A stretch of DNA of 64,000 nucleotides from Planctomycetaceae bacterium (GTDB lineage Bacteria; Planctomycetota; Planctomycetia; Planctomycetales; Planctomycetaceae), in NCBI GenBank assembly GCA_018699955.1, contig JABISG010000152.1, forward strand, positions 30,928 to 94,927, read 5' to 3'. The notes under the pieces are model-generated. The model ran no database searches. It was not told the DNA's origin and saw only the letters and a list, made by a program, of their open reading frames with translations. A program made the position numbers and the translations under genes. Positions 61,656 through 64,000 of this stretch are shown here, piece after piece. Positions within the stretch are counted from its first letter, which is position 1. Every line of letters starts with the position of its first letter.

Positions 61656-62363
61656 ATGCTTCGTTCAATCTCCACGCTTTCGCTTACCGCAACCGTGCTG
61701 TTGGCCGGTTCAACCCTGTTCGCCGGCGACACGAAAGTCGATAACCAGTTGACTGCGGCTGAAAAGTCGGCGGGTTGGAAGCTGCTATTCAACGGCAAAG
61801 ACGCGACCGGCTGGATTTGTAATAACGGCAAGGTTCCGGCCGACACCGTCATTGAAGATGGCACGTTGATGCCCTACAAGTCGGGCGGATACGTGCTGAT
61901 GTACGAAAAGCCCTTCGGCGATTTCACGCTGAAATGCGACGTCAAAATGCCCGCCAGCTGTAACTCCGGTATCTTCTTCCGCATGGGCAATCCGAAAGAT
62001 CCCGTGCAGACAGGATTCGAGGTGCAGGTACTCAACAGCAAGAACAAGGGCATGCACGACTTCGGAGCCATTTACGATCTGGTTCCCCCCTCGAAGAACA
62101 ACCTCAAGCCGACCGGCCAATGGAACGCTGTCGAAATCGCCTGCAAAGGACCGCACATCTCGGTCACGGTCAACGGCGAACAGGTCGCAAAAATCAACTG
62201 CGACAAGTGGACCGTACCGGGAAAACGACTCGACGGCAGCAAGCACAAATTCCGTAACGCCGTCAAGGACTTCCCCCGCAACGGTCACCTCGGCTTCCAG
62301 GACCACGGCGCAAAAGTCTGGTTCAAGAACGTCAAACTGCTGGACTTGTCGGCCAAGAAATAG
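61656..62363 (+). CDS. DUF1080 (3-keto-disaccharide hydrolase type) secreted protein
   Basis: The 235-residue protein has a signal peptide (MLRSISTLSLTATVLLAGST) and a single DUF1080 beta-sandwich: LFNGKDATGWICN, IEDGTLMPYKSGGYVLMYEK, FTLKCDVKMPASCNSGIFFR, the GFEVQVLNS strand and HLGFQDHGAKVWFKNVKL at the end. DUF1080 proteins are very abundant in planctomycetes, and some hydrolyse 3-keto-glycosides made by Gfo/Idh/MocA-type dehydrogenases. This fits the fusion gene two places upstream. A hairpin terminator follows at 62383-62427. Confidence 0.9.
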   Translation: MLRSISTLSLTATVLLAGSTLFAGDTKVDNQLTAAEKSAGWKLLFNGKDATGWICNNGKVPADTVIEDGTLMPYKSGGYVLMYEKPFGDFTLKCDVKMPASCNSGIFFRMGNPKDPVQTGFEVQVLNSKNKGMHDFGAIYDLVPPSKNNLKPTGQWNAVEIACKGPHISVTVNGEQVAKINCDKWTVPGKRLDGSKHKFRNAVKDFPRNGHLGFQDHGAKVWFKNVKLLDLSAKK

Positions 62364-62382
62364 TCGGAACGTGTTCTCACAT

Positions 62383-62427
62383 CGCTTGCGGTTTAGCGGA
62401 CCAAATCACGCCGCGAAACCGCAAGCG
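62383..62427. terminator. Inverted repeat family F acting as terminator
   Basis: CGCTTGCGGTTTAGCGG (62383-62399) pairs with 62411-62427 with one mismatch, and TCTTTTT follows. It lies between the convergent DUF1080 and apgM genes. The left arm also occurs alone at 30353-30367, so it is part of a dispersed family. Confidence 0.8.
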
Positions 62428-62432
62428 TCTTT

Positions 62433-63641
62433 TTATGCGCCGAATTTTTCCAATCGGCCGGCATGGGCCAGTGCAAGCAACATTAGGTGCTTCGCCTCGA
62501 ATTGACCCAAGCCGCCGCGTGCGCATTCCTCTTCACCGAAACTCTCGGAACGATCAAAACGACAATTCTCGGCCGCCAGCAGTGTCGGCACGGGATGCCA
62601 GCTGTGCGCCCGCATTTTTGACGGCGTGCTGTGATCGCCGGTTACGATCAGCACATCAGGATTGAGCGCCGTCATACGTGGAATGGCAGCATCGAAATCT
62701 TCGGTGCGGGCCACCTTTGCCTCGAAGTCTCCGTCTTCGCCGGTCGAGTCGGTGTATTTGTAGTGCACGAAGAAGAAGTCGTAATCGTTCCAGGCAGATT
62801 CCAGTCGGTCCATCTGCTCGTCGAGCGTCGTGCCGGCATCGAGCACATCCATGCTCACCAGTCGGGCCAAGCCACGGTACATGGGGTACACGGCAATCGC
62901 CGCGGCGCGAACGCCGTACACTTCCTGGAATGTGGGAATGTCCGGCTTCTTGGCGATGCCGCGCATGGTGAGCAAATTGGCCGGCGCGTCGTCTTTCAAA
63001 ACCTCGGCCGCTTGCCGTAGAAATTCCTCGCAAATCTCCGCAGTTTTCTGCGACGCGTCATCGCGACCGACCGGCTTGAGAGGAGCCACGCCGGTTTTCT
63101 GCGGGTCGGTGTCGTTGATGTGTCCGCCCAACCCCGGTCCGCGAAACACGATCACCAAACGGTATTCCTTCACTGGCCGCACAAAGACTTCAACGCCGGG
63201 GATTTCAATCTTGTCGAGCTTTTCGCACAGGGCCGTTCCAATGTCACTACCAATACGGCCGGCGCGGCGGTCGGTGATCAATCCGTCACCGTCGATCGTG
63301 CAGTAGTTTCCGCGAATCGCAACGTCATCCGGCCCCAGTTCAAAATCGATGCCCAACGCTTCCAGCACACCGCGACCGATTTGATATTTGAGCGGATCGT
63401 ATCCGAACAATCCCAAATGACCGGGGCCGCTGCCCGGGGTGATGCCGGGTAGCACTGGAATGCTTGCTCCCAGCGAACTGCGGCGGGCCAATTCATCAAG
63501 GTTCGGTGTGTTTGCTGTTTCCAGTTCGGTCTTGCCGCCCGGTTGTTGCGGCAGTCCGCCCAATCCGTCGGCCACGGCGAGAACAATTTTAGAACCATTG
63601 TCGCGTTGCAGCGCGCGGGTCAAGTCGTGAACATCAGTCAT
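62433..63641 (-). CDS. apgM: Cofactor-independent phosphoglycerate mutase (archaeal type)
   Basis: The 402-residue enzyme interconverts 3- and 2-phosphoglycerate in glycolysis. It belongs to the archaeal-type alkaline-phosphatase superfamily mutases: VLAVADGLGG (metal-binding Asp25), PGSGPGHLGLFGYDP with nucleophile Ser71, IRGNYCTID and the late VTGDHSTPS metal-binding strand. ATG 63641 gives normal length. The gene stands alone. A plus-strand membrane gene begins divergently beyond 63773. Confidence 0.93.
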   Translation of the reverse strand: MTDVHDLTRALQRDNGSKIVLAVADGLGGLPQQPGGKTELETANTPNLDELARRSSLGASIPVLPGITPGSGPGHLGLFGYDPLKYQIGRGVLEALGIDFELGPDDVAIRGNYCTIDGDGLITDRRAGRIGSDIGTALCEKLDKIEIPGVEVFVRPVKEYRLVIVFRGPGLGGHINDTDPQKTGVAPLKPVGRDDASQKTAEICEEFLRQAAEVLKDDAPANLLTMRGIAKKPDIPTFQEVYGVRAAAIAVYPMYRGLARLVSMDVLDAGTTLDEQMDRLESAWNDYDFFFVHYKYTDSTGEDGDFEAKVARTEDFDAAIPRMTALNPDVLIVTGDHSTPSKMRAHSWHPVPTLLAAENCRFDRSESFGEEECARGGLGQFEAKHLMLLALAHAGRLEKFGA

Positions 63642-63773
63642 GGCAGTGTCAGATTCCGGACTTCGGAGAACCGTTCAAAAAAGCCGACGGACTGCGGCCC
63701 GCCGGAACAACGAATACGTTAATGTAACAAACGAAATTCGATTGCGAAGTCAAACGATGCAAGAGTGACCGAA

Positions 63774-64000
63774 ATGGGCGAGTTACTCACAATCTGGACT
63801 GTGCGGCTGGCCGTCGGCTGCTATTTGGGGCGATATCTGCTGGATGCGATGCCCGCGGCCGACAATCGCCGACAGCGGCAGTCGCGCTGGTTGTGGACGG
63901 TTGGCTGCCTGTTGTATTTGATGCACGTCGTGTGTGCATTTGCGTTTTTTCACGATTGGAGCCACGACCGCGCTTACGCGCACACCGCGTCACAAACGCA
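63774..64000 (+). CDS. Membrane protein of unknown function, C-terminus outside window
   Basis: The first 75 residues, from ATG 63774, show MGELLTIWTVRLAVGCYLGR as a first hydrophobic segment. Further segments are LWTVGCLLYLMHVVCAFAF and then FHDWSHDRAYAHT with several His. I recognise no family; the His cluster after the second helix might bind metal or haem, but the sequence is cut by the window end. AAGAGTGA lies about five bases before the start. It is divergent from apgM. Confidence 0.65.
   Translation, partial: MGELLTIWTVRLAVGCYLGRYLLDAMPAADNRRQRQSRWLWTVGCLLYLMHVVCAFAFFHDWSHDRAYAHTASQT

Noticed and set aside
1..64000. tRNA or rRNA genes, prophage or transposase genes
   Set aside because: None could be recognised on either strand by reading; a tRNAscan or Infernal run would be needed to exclude a divergent tRNA.

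Overview
The window is about 64 kb of bacterial chromosome with roughly 55-58% GC, and it looks like a planctomycete (phylum Planctomycetota). The markers are Tat-exported Gfo/Idh/MocA oxidoreductases, a DUF1080 (3-keto-glycoside hydrolase type) protein, a PVC-type membrane-bound dehydrogenase with cytochrome c, a formylglycine-generating-enzyme-like protein without the catalytic Cys, a Ser/Thr kinase fused to WD40 repeats, and an ECF sigma / anti-sigma / third-gene operon. Many dispersed palindromic repeats lie between genes. Gene density is high and operons are short. I saw no rRNA, tRNA, CRISPR array, insertion sequence or prophage. The assignment rests on gene content only.

Layout. 0-10 kb: the 3' part of mutS, a rhomboid-TPR protein, rpsD-adk, and a 1504-residue kinase whose 21 WD40 repeats fall into three seven-blade sets. 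10-15 kb: rpsU, a DUF502 membrane protein, queG-dapB, and a membrane protein coupled to an ExeA-type ATPase. 15-22 kb: a soluble ligand-binding/PAS/PAS/histidine kinase, a Gfo/Idh/MocA oxidoreductase, purU, arfB and an SDR. 22-32 kb: a glycosyltransferase-39-like membrane protein, a Cys/Asp-rich secreted protein, folP, a second Tat oxidoreductase, a DUF4258 pair, an FGE-like protein, apbE, an AlkD-like protein and hemD. 32-43 kb: the PVC dehydrogenase, a lipoprotein phosphodiesterase, an aminotransferase, a degenerate phosphohexomutase, FmdB, YacG, an M20 peptidase and a sialidase. 43-50 kb: an EF-hand protein, eboE, the sigma/anti-sigma operon, a protoglobin divergent from an Rrf2 regulator, and a HisA-related barrel. 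50-64 kb: a methyltransferase, nadB, an SDR, a ferredoxin-like protein, mqnD, an ABC-F ATPase, a LecA-like protein, a WD40-Gfo/Idh/MocA fusion with an amidohydrolase and DUF1080 gene, apgM and a truncated membrane protein.

The most unusual signals are: (1) several families of palindromic repeats, two of which appear to sit in frame inside protein genes (a phosphodiesterase and mutS), so part of the repeat is translated; (2) the kinase built from three tandem seven-bladed propellers; (3) a WD40 propeller fused to a Gfo/Idh/MocA oxidoreductase; (4) a phosphohexomutase-like protein that has lost its catalytic serine and C-terminal domain but has a Cys-rich N-terminus; (5) a protoglobin/Rrf2 divergent pair with a perfect 9-6-9 palindrome between them; (6) a leaderless periplasmic-binding-protein domain fused to a FixL-like kinase. 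All functional statements are from reading the sequence; no database search was possible.
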